64,000 nucleotides of DNA from UBA11222 sp049323435 (GTDB taxonomy: Bacteria > Pseudomonadota > Alphaproteobacteria > UBA11222): positions 1 through 64,000 of the forward strand of contig JBMOMX010000031.1 of the NCBI GenBank assembly GCA_049323435.1, given 5' to 3'. The translations under genes were made by a program, and so were the position numbers. Below the pieces are notes generated by a model. The model did no database searches and was not told the DNA's origin. It saw only the letters and a list, made by a program, of their open reading frames with translations. Positions 1-8,873 of the stretch are shown here, one piece after another; position 1 is the first letter of the stretch, and each line of letters opens with the position of its first letter.

Positions 1-91
1 CCCCCTTAAATGGGGGGGGGGTTGGGGTGGGGGTCCAAACTCGTATGATGGACATCCCCAAAACGATTCAACCTGAAATCATACCGATCTA
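1..91 (-). repeat. Partial copy of a TA-flanked inverted-repeat element (window edge)
   Basis: The stretch ends at 62-91 with a terminal inverted repeat that, read on the minus strand, starts TAGATCGGTATGATTTCAGG and continues into TTGAATCGTT. This matches the left ends of the copies at 18325, 25136 and 29757. The G-rich tract at 11-35 resembles the G-rich core of the 18325-18477 copy read in reverse, with roughly 25 extra bases between core and end. The other terminus lies outside the window. The last three bases (89-91, CTA) are the stop codon of gmk. Very long G runs so close to the window edge could also include sequencing error. Confidence 0.7.
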
Positions 92-748
92 GGCCCCGTC
101 TTCGTCCAATTGCCCGGCCGCGCGTAGTTGATTGACGAATTCGGGCAGGCCGGTCTGGCGGTCGCGCCGCAGCCTTTCGGCGGTCAGGATGGCGCGCAAT
201 TGCTGGTGCGCCGTTTCCACATTTTCATTGATGATGACATAATCATATTCAGGCCAGTGGCTCATTTCATCCGAGGACTTGGCCATGCGCGCGGCCACTG
301 TTTCGGGGCTGTCCTGGCCCCGCGAGATCAGGCGATTGCGCAACGCCGCCCCGGATGGCGGCAGAATGAATACCGACACCAGATCTTCGCGTGCGCGCGC
401 CTTTAGCTGCTGTGTCCCCTGCCAGTCAATGTCAAACAGCACGTCGCGGGCGGCGTTTAGCATAGCTTCAACCTGGCTGGCCGGTGTGCCATAGAAATTA
501 TTAAAGACGCTGGCATGTTCCAGAAATTCATCCCGGTCGCGGCGGACGGCAAATTCTGCTTCAGATATAAAATAATAATCTCTTCCCTCGATTTCTCCAG
601 GGCGCATTGGGCGGGTTGTGACGGAAACGGACATGGCAAGGTCGGGTTCGCTGGCCAGTAATAAACGCGACAGCGTTGTCTTTCCGGCGCCGGAAGGCGA
701 AGACAGCACCAGCATCAGGCCGCGGCGATGAAGTGAAATTTTCTCCAT
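89..748 (-). CDS. gmk: Guanylate kinase
   Basis: Phosphorylates GMP to GDP with ATP in the cytoplasm, an essential purine step. The 219-residue protein has the P-loop SSPSGAGKTT near residues 16-25, followed by the guanylate-kinase GMP-binding segment around SVTTRPMRPGE and GRDYYFIS. Length matches the bacterial family (about 205-220). It is the last gene of the minus-strand run fabG-acpP-fabF-mltG-yicC-gmk and begins 8 bp after yicC, so it is probably co-transcribed with it. Its TAG stop is the terminal trinucleotide of the inverted-repeat element at the window start. Confidence 0.97.
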   Translation of the reverse strand: MEKISLHRRGLMLVLSSPSGAGKTTLSRLLLASEPDLAMSVSVTTRPMRPGEIEGRDYYFISEAEFAVRRDRDEFLEHASVFNNFYGTPASQVEAMLNAARDVLFDIDWQGTQQLKARAREDLVSVFILPPSGAALRNRLISRGQDSPETVAARMAKSSDEMSHWPEYDYVIINENVETAHQQLRAILTAERLRRDRQTGLPEFVNQLRAAGQLDEDGA

Positions 749-756
749 ATGCCGCC

Positions 757-1647
757 CTATTCGATATTCTGAATTTGTTCGCGAAGCTGTTCTATCTGCA
801 CTTTCAGATCAAGCCCGATGCGGGTCAGTTCCGAATCCGGAGATTTTGAGCACAGCGTATTGGCTTCGCGATTGAATTCCTGAATCAGGAAATCCAGCTT
901 ACGTCCAACTGGCCCGGGTTCCTTTAAAAGACCCTGCGCATTGGACACATGGGCCATCAGCCGGTCTATTTCCTCGCGAATATCCGCCTTTGTTGCCAGT
1001 AGTGCGACTTCCTGCGCCAGGCGATCTTCGGATAATGCGGAAATATTTCCCAATAAGACCGCCAGCTGTTCGCTCAGCCTTTGCCGCAACAATGAAACCG
1101 CATGGCCGGCGCGGGCTTCGGCGGCGCTTGTCAGCCGGGCGATTTCCTCAACCTGCGCGGACACAATATGGTGCAGGCGTTTGCCTTCTGCGGCGCGCGA
1201 TGCGAAAAGATCGGCCAGCGCATCATCGAAACTTTTTACGATGGCGGCAAGGCGTTCTGCGCGCTCTTCATCTGTCTCTATATGCTCGACCTGTTCGACA
1301 ATGCCGCGAATATTCAGAATGCCGCTGGCGGTGGAAGGCGCCAACCCGGCCTGATTTTCAATTTCCGCCAGCGCGGCAAGCACCTGTTGCAGGGCGTCCT
1401 GATTGATTTTTATCTGTGTTTCGCCGCCCGTGCTGCGGCTGAGTTGCAGGCTGATCTGGATATTGCCGCGTTTGATTTTCTGTGTGGTTTTTTCACGGAT
1501 CACAGTTTCGAGTGCGGATAGATCGGAAGGCATCCGCACGCGCAAATCCAGCCCGCGCCCATTGACGCTGCGCAGTTCCCATGTCCAGCGAAACGCCGCA
1601 TATTCGCCGTCGGCGTGTCCAAAACCGGTCATGCTGGCTACAGGCAT
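757..1647 (-). CDS. yicC: YicC family endoribonuclease
   Basis: A 296-residue YicC-family protein. The N-terminus carries the family signature MTGFGHADG, and the C-terminal DUF1732 region shows ADIREEIDRLMAHV followed by GRKLDFLIQEFNREANT. Members in E. coli and B. subtilis (YicC/YloC) are reported endoribonucleases that act on RNA; the assignment here rests on family similarity. It lies between mltG and gmk, the usual alphaproteobacterial order, and is separated from gmk by 8 bp. A 158-bp gap to mltG shows no gene. Confidence 0.93.
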   Translation of the reverse strand: MPVASMTGFGHADGEYAAFRWTWELRSVNGRGLDLRVRMPSDLSALETVIREKTTQKIKRGNIQISLQLSRSTGGETQIKINQDALQQVLAALAEIENQAGLAPSTASGILNIRGIVEQVEHIETDEERAERLAAIVKSFDDALADLFASRAAEGKRLHHIVSAQVEEIARLTSAAEARAGHAVSLLRQRLSEQLAVLLGNISALSEDRLAQEVALLATKADIREEIDRLMAHVSNAQGLLKEPGPVGRKLDFLIQEFNREANTLCSKSPDSELTRIGLDLKVQIEQLREQIQNIE

Positions 1648-1805
1648 TATTGCGGGGCTCCCCAGGATGTTGCAGGCGGATAGATGAGGCTGATATTCAA
1701 CTGTTTCTGATTAAAGCGCAATGCGCACACCATCACCGCGCGCCGGGCCGCGGCAAGACCATGGCAGTGAAAATCCATCATATCCTGTCAATTTACTTAC
1801 GCTAT

Positions 1806-2822
1806 TCATTCTTCTGTGTTCTGCCGTTTCTCGCGCGCCCGCAAATTTGCGACGTTTTTATTGTGTGCATCAAGGCTGGTTGCAAAGGCGTGGCCGCCGC
1901 TGCCATCTGCGGCGAAATATAACGCATCCGTAATTGCCGGGTGCAGCACGGCCTCAAGCGCCGCGCGTCCCGGATTGGCGATCGGCGCAGGGGGCAGGCC
2001 GGGCTGTTTATAGGTGTTGAACGGGCTTTCAATGGCCAGATCGGCGCGGCTGATCGGCGCGTCATTGGGCACGCCCTTGTCGCGGGCATAGACTACAGTC
2101 GGGTCAGACTGCAAGGGCATGCCGATGCGCAGCCGGTTGTAAAATACCCCGGCGATCAGCGGGCGTTCTGCGGCAATTCCGGTTTCCTTCTCGACAATAG
2201 AGGCGAGGATAAGGGCCTCCTCCGGCGCCGTAAGGGGAATTTGCCCGTTACGCTCCGCCCACAGTTTCGGAAGCAGTAAATTTTGCGCCGCCTGCATGCG
2301 GGCGATTAGCGCCGCGCGCGTTTCGCCCCTGGGAAAATTATATGTTTCCGGCAACAAGCTGCCCTCGGGCGGCGGCGGGGGCAGGGTGCCGCTTAATGGT
2401 TCGATTGCTGCAACAAGCAATAGAACCTGGTGGATGCTCAGCCCTTCGGCAATGCTGATTTGATGCTGTAAAATTTCACCGGTGGTGATTTTCCGCAGGA
2501 TCGCGCGCGGGCTGGCCGCAGGCGCAAAAGCATATTCCCCGGCCTTCAGACGGCGTGCATTGCCGGACAGGATGGCCGCTGCGCGAAACAGGGCTGGCTG
2601 GTCAATGGCGCCCGCTTCCTGCAAGCGTTTGGCAATCCCGTCCAGCGAGGTGCCCCTGGGCAGGTCGGCAATGATTTCAGATGTGTGCGGCCCGGGCGCG
2701 TCCAGCCAGCTTTGTGTCCAATGCCATGCGGCGCCGCTGATGAGCGCAAGACCCAACAGGGTCCAGATACAAACCATGACCACGCGCCGGAGGCTCAGCT
2801 TGCCATTTCCATCAAATAGCAT
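1806..2822 (-). CDS. mltG: Endolytic murein transglycosylase MltG
   Basis: Inner-membrane lytic transglycosylase that cleaves nascent glycan strands and is thought to terminate peptidoglycan polymerisation. The 338-residue protein has one N-terminal membrane segment (about residues 13-35, VVMVCIWTLLGLALISGAA) and then a periplasmic YceG domain. The catalytic-glutamate motif ASIVEKETG and the downstream VFYNRLRIGMPLQSDPT block are both present. Length is close to E. coli MltG (340). It starts 11 bp after the fabF stop codon, suggesting one transcript with the fatty-acid genes. Confidence 0.95.
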   Translation of the reverse strand: MLFDGNGKLSLRRVVMVCIWTLLGLALISGAAWHWTQSWLDAPGPHTSEIIADLPRGTSLDGIAKRLQEAGAIDQPALFRAAAILSGNARRLKAGEYAFAPAASPRAILRKITTGEILQHQISIAEGLSIHQVLLLVAAIEPLSGTLPPPPPEGSLLPETYNFPRGETRAALIARMQAAQNLLLPKLWAERNGQIPLTAPEEALILASIVEKETGIAAERPLIAGVFYNRLRIGMPLQSDPTVVYARDKGVPNDAPISRADLAIESPFNTYKQPGLPPAPIANPGRAALEAVLHPAITDALYFAADGSGGHAFATSLDAHNKNVANLRAREKRQNTEE

Positions 2823-2833
2823 GATCCAGATGG

Positions 2834-4099
2834 CTACAGCCGCGCCCGGCTAAACAGCAGGGACGCATTGGTGCCGCCGAAGCCAAAACTGTTTGACAGC
2901 GCCGTATGAATCTTTCGTTCGACCGGGGCATTGGCGGCAAGATTGATCTGCGTCTCAACGGAGGGATTGTCCAGATTGATGGTCGCCGGGCAAACCCCAT
3001 CGCGTATGGCTAGGATGGAATAAATCGCCTCTACCGCGCCCGCGGCGCCAAGCAGATGGCCAATGGAAGACTTTGTCGATGACATCACAAGATCATTAGC
3101 CGCATTGCCGAAGAGGCGGGTAACGGCGCCAAGTTCGATTTCATCGCCAAGCGGCGTCGATGTGCCGTGTGCATTCACATACTGGATATCCGATGGTGAA
3201 ATCCCGGCTTTTTTCAGAGCCATCTGCATGGCCCGGAACCCGCCATCGCCGGTTTCTTCAGGCGCCGTGATATGATAGGCGTCGCCGCTGAGCCCATATC
3301 CGATGACTTCTGCATAAATTTTCGCGCCGCGTTTTCTGGCGTGCTCCAGCTCTTCCAGCACGACAATACCCGCACCCTCACCCATAACAAAGCCATCGCG
3401 ATCCCTGTCATAGGGGCGTGATCCGCGCGCAGGCTGGTCATTGAAATTGGTGGACAGCGCCTTGCAGGCGGCAAAGCCTGCAACACCGATGGGGCAGATG
3501 GTCGCTTCTGCGCCGCCCGCCACCATCACATCGGCATCGTCATACTGAATAAGCCGCGCCGCATCGCCAATGGCGTGTGAGCCGGACGCGCAGGCGGTAA
3601 CCACAGAATGGTTGGGCCCCTTGAGGCCAAATTCAATCGACACATTGCCCGAGACAAGATTGATCAGACGCCCGGTAATAAAGAACGGGCTGACCCGGCG
3701 CGGACCTTTCTCGGCCAGTTCCAGCGATGCCGCCTCGATTCCCGGCAGGCCGCCAATGCCGGAACCGATCATGACACCGGCACGGCAGCGCTCTTCTTCG
3801 TTGGCGGCGGTCCAGCCGGAATCTTTAATCGCCTGTTTGGCCGCGGCAATACCATAGATGATGAAATCATCCATGCGGCGTTGTTCTTTGGGGGACACAT
3901 AGGTGTCGGCATTGAACGTGCCGTCACTGCCATCGCCACGCGGCACTTCACAGGCGATGCGCGCGGCATATTGCGCGGCGTCGAAGCGGGTAATAGGGCC
4001 TGCGCCGCTATGCCCGGCCAGCAACCGCCGCCAGTTGACGTCCACCCCGTCGCCGAGTGGCGTCACCATACCCATGCCGGTGACTACAACACGTCTCAT
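2834..4099 (-). CDS. fabF: Beta-ketoacyl-ACP synthase II
   Basis: Condenses malonyl-ACP with acyl-ACP in fatty-acid elongation. The 421-residue thiolase-fold enzyme has the Cys-His-His triad in family context: nucleophile Cys170 in VVTACASGSH, one His in NAHGTSTPLGD and one in SSIGHLLGAAGAVE. The C-terminal NSFGFGGTNASL loop is intact. Length fits FabF (about 410-420). It sits 10 bp downstream of acpP and 11 bp upstream of mltG on the same strand. Confidence 0.97.
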   Translation of the reverse strand: MRRVVVTGMGMVTPLGDGVDVNWRRLLAGHSGAGPITRFDAAQYAARIACEVPRGDGSDGTFNADTYVSPKEQRRMDDFIIYGIAAAKQAIKDSGWTAANEEERCRAGVMIGSGIGGLPGIEAASLELAEKGPRRVSPFFITGRLINLVSGNVSIEFGLKGPNHSVVTACASGSHAIGDAARLIQYDDADVMVAGGAEATICPIGVAGFAACKALSTNFNDQPARGSRPYDRDRDGFVMGEGAGIVVLEELEHARKRGAKIYAEVIGYGLSGDAYHITAPEETGDGGFRAMQMALKKAGISPSDIQYVNAHGTSTPLGDEIELGAVTRLFGNAANDLVMSSTKSSIGHLLGAAGAVEAIYSILAIRDGVCPATINLDNPSVETQINLAANAPVERKIHTALSNSFGFGGTNASLLFSRARL

Positions 4100-4109
4100 C
4101 AGACTATGA

Positions 4110-4346
4110 TCAGGCTTTTGCGGATTTCAGGAAATTGATGGCGTCCTGGACGGTCTGAATATTTTCGGCGGCGTCATCGGGAATTTCGACACCGAATTCT
4201 TCTTCAAACGCCATGACAAGCTCAACCGTGTCCAGGCTGTCGGCGCCCAGATCATCAATAAAGCTTGCGCCATCCACAACCTTGTCGGCTTCCACGCCCA
4301 AATGTTCGATCACGATTTTCTTAACAGTAGCGGCGATATCGCTCAT
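4110..4346 (-). CDS. acpP: Acyl carrier protein
   Basis: A 78-residue acidic four-helix carrier that holds growing acyl chains on 4'-phosphopantetheine. The attachment serine is Ser37 in LGADSLDTVELVMAFEEEF, the canonical motif. It is placed between fabG and fabF. The 127-bp gap upstream (4347-4473) is the widest inside the operon and is the likely place for an acpP-specific promoter, as commonly seen for this abundant protein; I could not pick out a clean promoter there. Confidence 0.98.
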   Translation of the reverse strand: MSDIAATVKKIVIEHLGVEADKVVDGASFIDDLGADSLDTVELVMAFEEEFGVEIPDDAAENIQTVQDAINFLKSAKA

Positions 4347-4473
4347 TCAAATGTCCTTTCCGGTCTTTCAGCCAATCCCCAATTCCGGGGCCGCCAATTT
4401 ATGTGAGTTTCAGCAAGTGCAGGTAGCATACTTTATCCGGTAACGCCAGTTGCCCGAACGCCTGAAAATAGCG

Positions 4474-5211
4474 TCAGATCATTGCCATGCCCCCATTGAC
4501 ATGCAGAGTTTGGCCGGTGACATAGGCTGCTTCCCCGCTGGCGAGAAACAGTACACAATTCGCCACATCCGCGCCATCGCCAAGCCGTCCGGCCGGAATG
4601 GCGCTCAGCAGCCGCTCGCGCTGCCCATCATCCAGCGCGTCGGTCATGGCGGTCTTGATCATGCCGGGGGCCACGCAATTGACGGTGATGCCCCGGCTGG
4701 CGATTTCCTGGGCCAGGCTTTTGCTCATGCCGATCATACCGGCTTTGGAGGCGGCATAATTTCCCTGTCCCGGATTGCCGGTCACGCCAACCACAGATGT
4801 AATAGAGATGATTCGCCCCCAGCGCCGCTTCATCATGCCGCGCAGTACGCCGCGCGACAATTTGAACGCAGAAGTAAGATTGACAGCAAGTACCGTGTCC
4901 CATTCTTCATCTTTCATGCGCATGAACAGATTATCTCGGGTAAGGCCTGCATTGTTCACAAGAATGTCGATCTGCCCCATGGCCTCCTCTGCCTGTTTCG
5001 GCAATGCCTCGACCGCCGCCGCATCTGAAAGATCACAGGGCAGCACATGCGCGCGCGCGCCAAGTTCCGCCGCCAGGTCGCGCAGCACCGCCTCGCGCGT
5101 GCCGGACAGGCCAATGCTCGCCCCTTGCGCATAAAGGGTGCGCGCAACGGCGCCGCCAATACCGCCCGTGGCGCCGGTAACCAGGGCGCATTTGCCGGTT
5201 AAATCAAACAT
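4474..5211 (-). CDS. fabG: 3-oxoacyl-ACP reductase FabG
   Basis: NADPH-dependent reduction of 3-oxoacyl-ACP. The 245-residue short-chain dehydrogenase has the cofactor motif TGATGGIGGAVA near residue 13, the NNAG motif, and the catalytic Ser-Tyr-Lys set in SITSVVG and NYAASKAG. The C-terminal end (VTGQTLHVNGGMAMI) is typical of FabG. It is first in the visible operon. In many alphaproteobacteria fabD lies immediately upstream; here the upstream side is a 397-bp non-coding gap and then a divergent gene. Confidence 0.96.
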   Translation of the reverse strand: MFDLTGKCALVTGATGGIGGAVARTLYAQGASIGLSGTREAVLRDLAAELGARAHVLPCDLSDAAAVEALPKQAEEAMGQIDILVNNAGLTRDNLFMRMKDEEWDTVLAVNLTSAFKLSRGVLRGMMKRRWGRIISITSVVGVTGNPGQGNYAASKAGMIGMSKSLAQEIASRGITVNCVAPGMIKTAMTDALDDGQRERLLSAIPAGRLGDGADVANCVLFLASGEAAYVTGQTLHVNGGMAMI

Positions 5212-5608
5212 GGGTTTCTCCTGCTGCGTCTCGTGTGATCAGAATGTGGCTGGCATCGCGCATGATATCAGAAGTTAACGCGGACCATAGCAATTAGGGC
5301 AGAGCCAAGCCTAATGCCATATCCGCGCCCGAAAAAAAGTAAAAAATCGCATATAATTTTCTAATCTTCGCTTTGCCTGTCATTGCATTCCGGACCGGTT
5401 TATTCGGGAAAATCCATCCCCTATGTGGGAATATATATTTTTCGCAACTTATAGTTGACGGCGTGAACCGGCGCAGCAGTAATGGCCCTGGCATTTATTT
5501 GCCTGTATTTGCCGGTCATAGCTGTATTTTTGCAGAATTACTTGATTTTACCAACCATGCAGGGTCAGATATGCTGCGATTCGTGTAATGCGGGCAGGGG
5601 GGAACATT
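5212..5608. other. Non-coding divergent intergenic region
   Basis: No supported gene lies in this stretch between fabG (minus) and the deazaflavin-type oxidoreductase (plus). It contains AT-rich segments at about 5327-5362 and 5430-5455, which is where divergent promoters would be expected. I could not identify a convincing -35/-10 pair or a regulator site. Confidence 0.5.
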
Positions 5609-6064
5609 ATGGCGCCACCTAAACCTACGGGATCGGGGTTTGGTCATTTTATAGCAACCAGCCTTTCAAAGCTGCATGTCGCGTTGTATCGCGCCTCAGG
5701 CGGCCGGATTGGCGGCCGGATGATGAAAGCTCCAGTCATGCTGTTGACCACGACAGGTCATAAAAGCGGGCTACAGCGCACCACACCGTTACTTTATCTC
5801 GACAAGGGTGCTTCCGGCTATGCGATCGTCGGTTCATTTGCCGGGTCTGACAAGGCGCCAGCCTGGGCGGAGAATTTATTGCGAACACCCAAGGCGAAAA
5901 TCCAGATTGGCCCAAAAATCATTGACGTAGCTGTCACCGTCGCCACGGCGCAGCGAAAGGCTGAATTATGGCAGGAACTGGTCGCATTATATCCCGATTA
6001 TCAAGTGTATCAGGACCGGACCACACGTGATATTCCGGTTTTTTTACTGACGCCGTCATCTTAA
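5609..6064 (+). CDS. Nitroreductase/deazaflavin-dependent oxidoreductase family protein (DUF385-like)
   Basis: A protein of about 151 residues resembling the split-barrel family that includes the F420-dependent nitroreductase Ddn of mycobacteria. Supporting blocks are APVMLLTTTGHKSGLQRTTP, the LLYLDKG strand, GSFAGSDKAPAWAENL and the C-terminal PVFLLTP. I chose the ATG at 5609 because a strong GGGGGGAAC ribosome-binding stretch lies 6-14 bases before it; an ATG 21 bp upstream (5588) would give 158 residues but lies upstream of that site. Substrate and true cofactor (F420, FMN or heme) cannot be read from the sequence. It stands alone between fabG and the histidine kinase gene. Confidence 0.8.
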   Translation: MAPPKPTGSGFGHFIATSLSKLHVALYRASGGRIGGRMMKAPVMLLTTTGHKSGLQRTTPLLYLDKGASGYAIVGSFAGSDKAPAWAENLLRTPKAKIQIGPKIIDVAVTVATAQRKAELWQELVALYPDYQVYQDRTTRDIPVFLLTPSS

Positions 6065-6246
6065 TGCGAAACCGGCCCGGTAGCTGTTGACACAGGACCT
6101 GCGCAGTCTTTAGTTTGAGGTGTAGCATTACTGATAAATTTTTCATTGGCTGCAATTTCCGGCCATACACAATTTCTGACCCTATTCAGTTCCGGACCAT
6201 ACCGTGCCTTATTATTATCGTAGAAAAATTATTCCGAGGCTGACTG

Positions 6247-7743
6247 ATGTTGCGAAATCTATTTTTCCGGCACTTTGCCGGGGGTTCCCCCGGCAAAATA
6301 TCTGAAGAAATTTTATCGGAACAGATCCGCCTGATTGCCAGAAGCTCCGTTCTGGACGTGCTTATCTTCGTTACCGGCGCCGGCCTGATCGCGCTGGGTT
6401 TTGTTGCAACGGAGAAGGCCACTTTTTCTGCCGCGCTGAGCTGGTACGGAATTTTCGCGCTGTCCTGCATTTCAGGTACGCTACTTTCCGCCCTGTTTGA
6501 GCGCGCACAGCGCCATGCCGCGAACCGCCAGCCCGATTATCTGAATTGGGCCATGCTATTTACGCTACAGATTGGTTTTATGAGCGCGGCGTGGAGCAGC
6601 CTTTTCCTTGTCTTCTGGGATGGGGGCTCGTTCGCCACCATCGCGGCATTGATTGCGGCAGCATTGGTCGGCAATATTTCGGCCATTACCAAATTTCTTC
6701 CGCTGCGATCAGGGATTATCGTCTGTGCTCTATTTGTGAACGGTCCGGTAGTCCTGCGCCTTTCCATGCAGCAGCATCTCGATACTTATCTCCTGGCAGC
6801 CGGTGTTGCGTTAATCGGGCTGATTTTTGCGCGCGGCGCACTGATGGCCAATACAACCCTGACGGAAACCTTGCGGCTGCGTTTTGAACGGCGCGAAATG
6901 GTGGCCCGCCTTCAGTCCTCGCTCATGGAGGCGGAGCTGGCCAATGCGGCGAAATCACGTTTCATAGCGAATATGAGCCACGAATTACGCACCCCTCTGA
7001 ATGCGGTAATCGGGTTTTCCGAACTGCTGCAACAGGAAGTGCATGGGCCGCTGGGGGATAGCCGTTATGCGGAGTATGCAGCGGATATTTCCCGCAGCGG
7101 GGACAAGCTTTTGGTTATGATTAACGATATACTCGATTTGTCCAAAATCGAGAGCGGCACCTTGCTTTTGTCGGATGATGAATTTGACTTGCAGCCATTA
7201 ATCGATTCAGCCATTGCCATGGCTTTACCCGTTGCGCAGATGAAGCAGGTGGAAATAGTTCTGACGCCGGATAAGATGTTCTACCGTCTTGCGGTCGATC
7301 GTGTCCGCCTGAAGCAGGCGATCATCGGTTTGCTGGGCAATGCGGTAAAATTTTCCAGTGCTGGTCAATCGGTCCGTATTTTCTGGCAGGCAGCGCCTGA
7401 CGGTATGCTGGATATTGTCATCGCGGATGATGGCGCCGGCATGTCAGAGGCCGAAATGCAGCTTGCGCTTACACCGTTTGAACTGGCGGCGGAAGGCGGC
7501 CTGACCCAGGATGTGCGCGGTGCGGGGCTTGGTTTGCCGCTTGCCAAGGCCCTGATGGAATTGCTTGGCGGTGCGCTGATCCTGGAATCGAAGCCGCAAG
7601 TTGGGACCAAAGTCACCCTGCGGCTTCCGGCAAACAGGGTTTTCAAGTCAGAATCCGCGCCACGCAAGGCCAGTGAGGCGGAATCCGCGGATGGGGATTT
7701 ATTACCCCGCAACCGGACCAGTCTCCCCCGCACACGCCGCTAG
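6247..7743 (+). CDS. Membrane-bound sensor histidine kinase
   Basis: A 498-residue sensor kinase. The N-terminal part (residues about 33-200) contains roughly six hydrophobic segments with little periplasmic sequence, so it probably senses in or at the membrane. A linker helix (about 205-240) leads to the HisKA domain with phospho-acceptor His245 in ANMSHELRTPLNAVIGFSE. The HATPase_c domain follows, with N box LLGNAVKFS, G1 box DDGAGM and G2 box GAGLGLPLAKA. The last 30 residues are charged and probably disordered. No response regulator gene is adjacent, so it is an orphan kinase here. The signal is unknown. Confidence 0.92.
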   Translation: MLRNLFFRHFAGGSPGKISEEILSEQIRLIARSSVLDVLIFVTGAGLIALGFVATEKATFSAALSWYGIFALSCISGTLLSALFERAQRHAANRQPDYLNWAMLFTLQIGFMSAAWSSLFLVFWDGGSFATIAALIAAALVGNISAITKFLPLRSGIIVCALFVNGPVVLRLSMQQHLDTYLLAAGVALIGLIFARGALMANTTLTETLRLRFERREMVARLQSSLMEAELANAAKSRFIANMSHELRTPLNAVIGFSELLQQEVHGPLGDSRYAEYAADISRSGDKLLVMINDILDLSKIESGTLLLSDDEFDLQPLIDSAIAMALPVAQMKQVEIVLTPDKMFYRLAVDRVRLKQAIIGLLGNAVKFSSAGQSVRIFWQAAPDGMLDIVIADDGAGMSEAEMQLALTPFELAAEGGLTQDVRGAGLGLPLAKALMELLGGALILESKPQVGTKVTLRLPANRVFKSESAPRKASEAESADGDLLPRNRTSLPRTRR

Positions 7744-7805
7744 GACATTTCCAGGCGTAGCCGTGCGCGTTATGTGAATTTACTATTGGACTGGCGCGCC
7801 CCGTT

Positions 7806-7839
7806 GTAACATTGCGCGATTCTGAAGCATATATGTTAC
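7806..7839. promoter_or_regulatory. Inverted repeat upstream of aapJ
   Basis: GTAACAT at 7806-7812 is repeated in inverted orientation as ATGTTAC at 7833-7839, with 20 bases between, and ends just before the aapJ ribosome-binding site (GGGGA at 7840-7844). Such a dyad could be an operator or an mRNA hairpin. The regulator is unknown. Confidence 0.3.
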
Positions 7840-7851
7840 GGGGAAAATGCC

Positions 7852-8865
7852 ATGCGAAAATATCTCTATCTGGCTTTGATGGCGCTCCTGCCTGGTACAG
7901 TGGGATCTGCTGGCGCAACCACGCTGGAGGACGTAAAGGCCAAGGGCTTCGTGCAGTGTGGAGTCAGTCAGGGCCTGAAGGGATTTTCCAGCCCCGATGA
8001 CAAGGGGGGGTGGACCGGTATTGATGTCGATGTGTGCCGGGCCATTGCCGCCGCTATTTTCGGCGATGCCGGCAAGGTCAAGTTCACGCCGCTTTCCGCA
8101 AAAGAACGCTTCACGGCGCTGCAATCGGGCGAGATCGACGTGCTGTCACGCAATACCACCTGGGCGGTGTCGCGCGACACGGCGCTCGGCTTTGATTTCC
8201 GCGCCGTCACTTATTACGACGGGCAAGGTTTCATGGTGCGTAAATCCTCCGGCATCAAAAGCGCGAAAGAGCTGGACGGGGCGACAGTGTGCGTGTTGAT
8301 GGGGACATCCACTTCCCTGACGCTGGCCGATTATTTCCGTTCCAACAATATGAAATATGAACCGATTACATTTGAAAAAGATGATGAAGTTGTCGCCGCC
8401 TATGAATCCGGCCGCTGCGATACCTATACGACGGACAGTTCCGGCCTGTACGCCAACCGGCTCACCCTTAAAGACCAGCAGGAACATATTGTGCTGCCCG
8501 AAATTATTTCTAAGGAGCCGCTGGGCGCCGTTGTGCGTCATGGCGACAATCAATGGGGCGATATTGTTTCATGGTCATTATACGCCATGCTGAACGCCGA
8601 AGAACTGGGCGTCAATTCCGCGAATGTCGAGGGCATGCTGAAAAGCGAAAATCCGGAAATCCGGCGGCTGCTGGGGGTGGAAGGCAAGTTCGGCGAGGGC
8701 CTGGGTTTGCCCGATGACTGGGCTTACGCGATCATCGCGCGGGTCGGCAATTATTCGGAAATGTTTGAGCGCAATGTCGGCAAAAATTCACCGCTTGGCA
8801 TACCTCGGGGGCTGAACGCCCTGTGGACGCAGGGCGGCATCCAGTATGCACCGCCCATACGCTGA
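7852..8865 (+). CDS. aapJ: General L-amino acid ABC transporter, periplasmic binding protein
   Basis: Binds amino acids in the periplasm and delivers them to the AapQM permease. The 337-residue protein opens with a Sec signal peptide (about residues 1-23, ending near GSAGA). It then shows the SBP family 3 fold with WTGIDVDVCRAIAAAIFG, the LSRNTTWAVSRD ligand-site segment, and GRCDTYTTDSSGL. The closing segment PLGIPRGLNALWTQGGIQYA is typical of AapJ/BztA proteins. It is followed by aapQ, aapM and aapP in the same direction with short or overlapping junctions. Confidence 0.95.
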   Translation: MRKYLYLALMALLPGTVGSAGATTLEDVKAKGFVQCGVSQGLKGFSSPDDKGGWTGIDVDVCRAIAAAIFGDAGKVKFTPLSAKERFTALQSGEIDVLSRNTTWAVSRDTALGFDFRAVTYYDGQGFMVRKSSGIKSAKELDGATVCVLMGTSTSLTLADYFRSNNMKYEPITFEKDDEVVAAYESGRCDTYTTDSSGLYANRLTLKDQQEHIVLPEIISKEPLGAVVRHGDNQWGDIVSWSLYAMLNAEELGVNSANVEGMLKSENPEIRRLLGVEGKFGEGLGLPDDWAYAIIARVGNYSEMFERNVGKNSPLGIPRGLNALWTQGGIQYAPPIR

Positions 8866-8873
8866 TAGTACGG

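Noticed and set aside
7792..7810. Sigma-54-like promoter (TGGCGCG...TTGT) before aapJ
   Set aside because: The spacing between the GG and the second box is one base too long and the essential GC is GT, so it does not fit the -24/-12 consensus.
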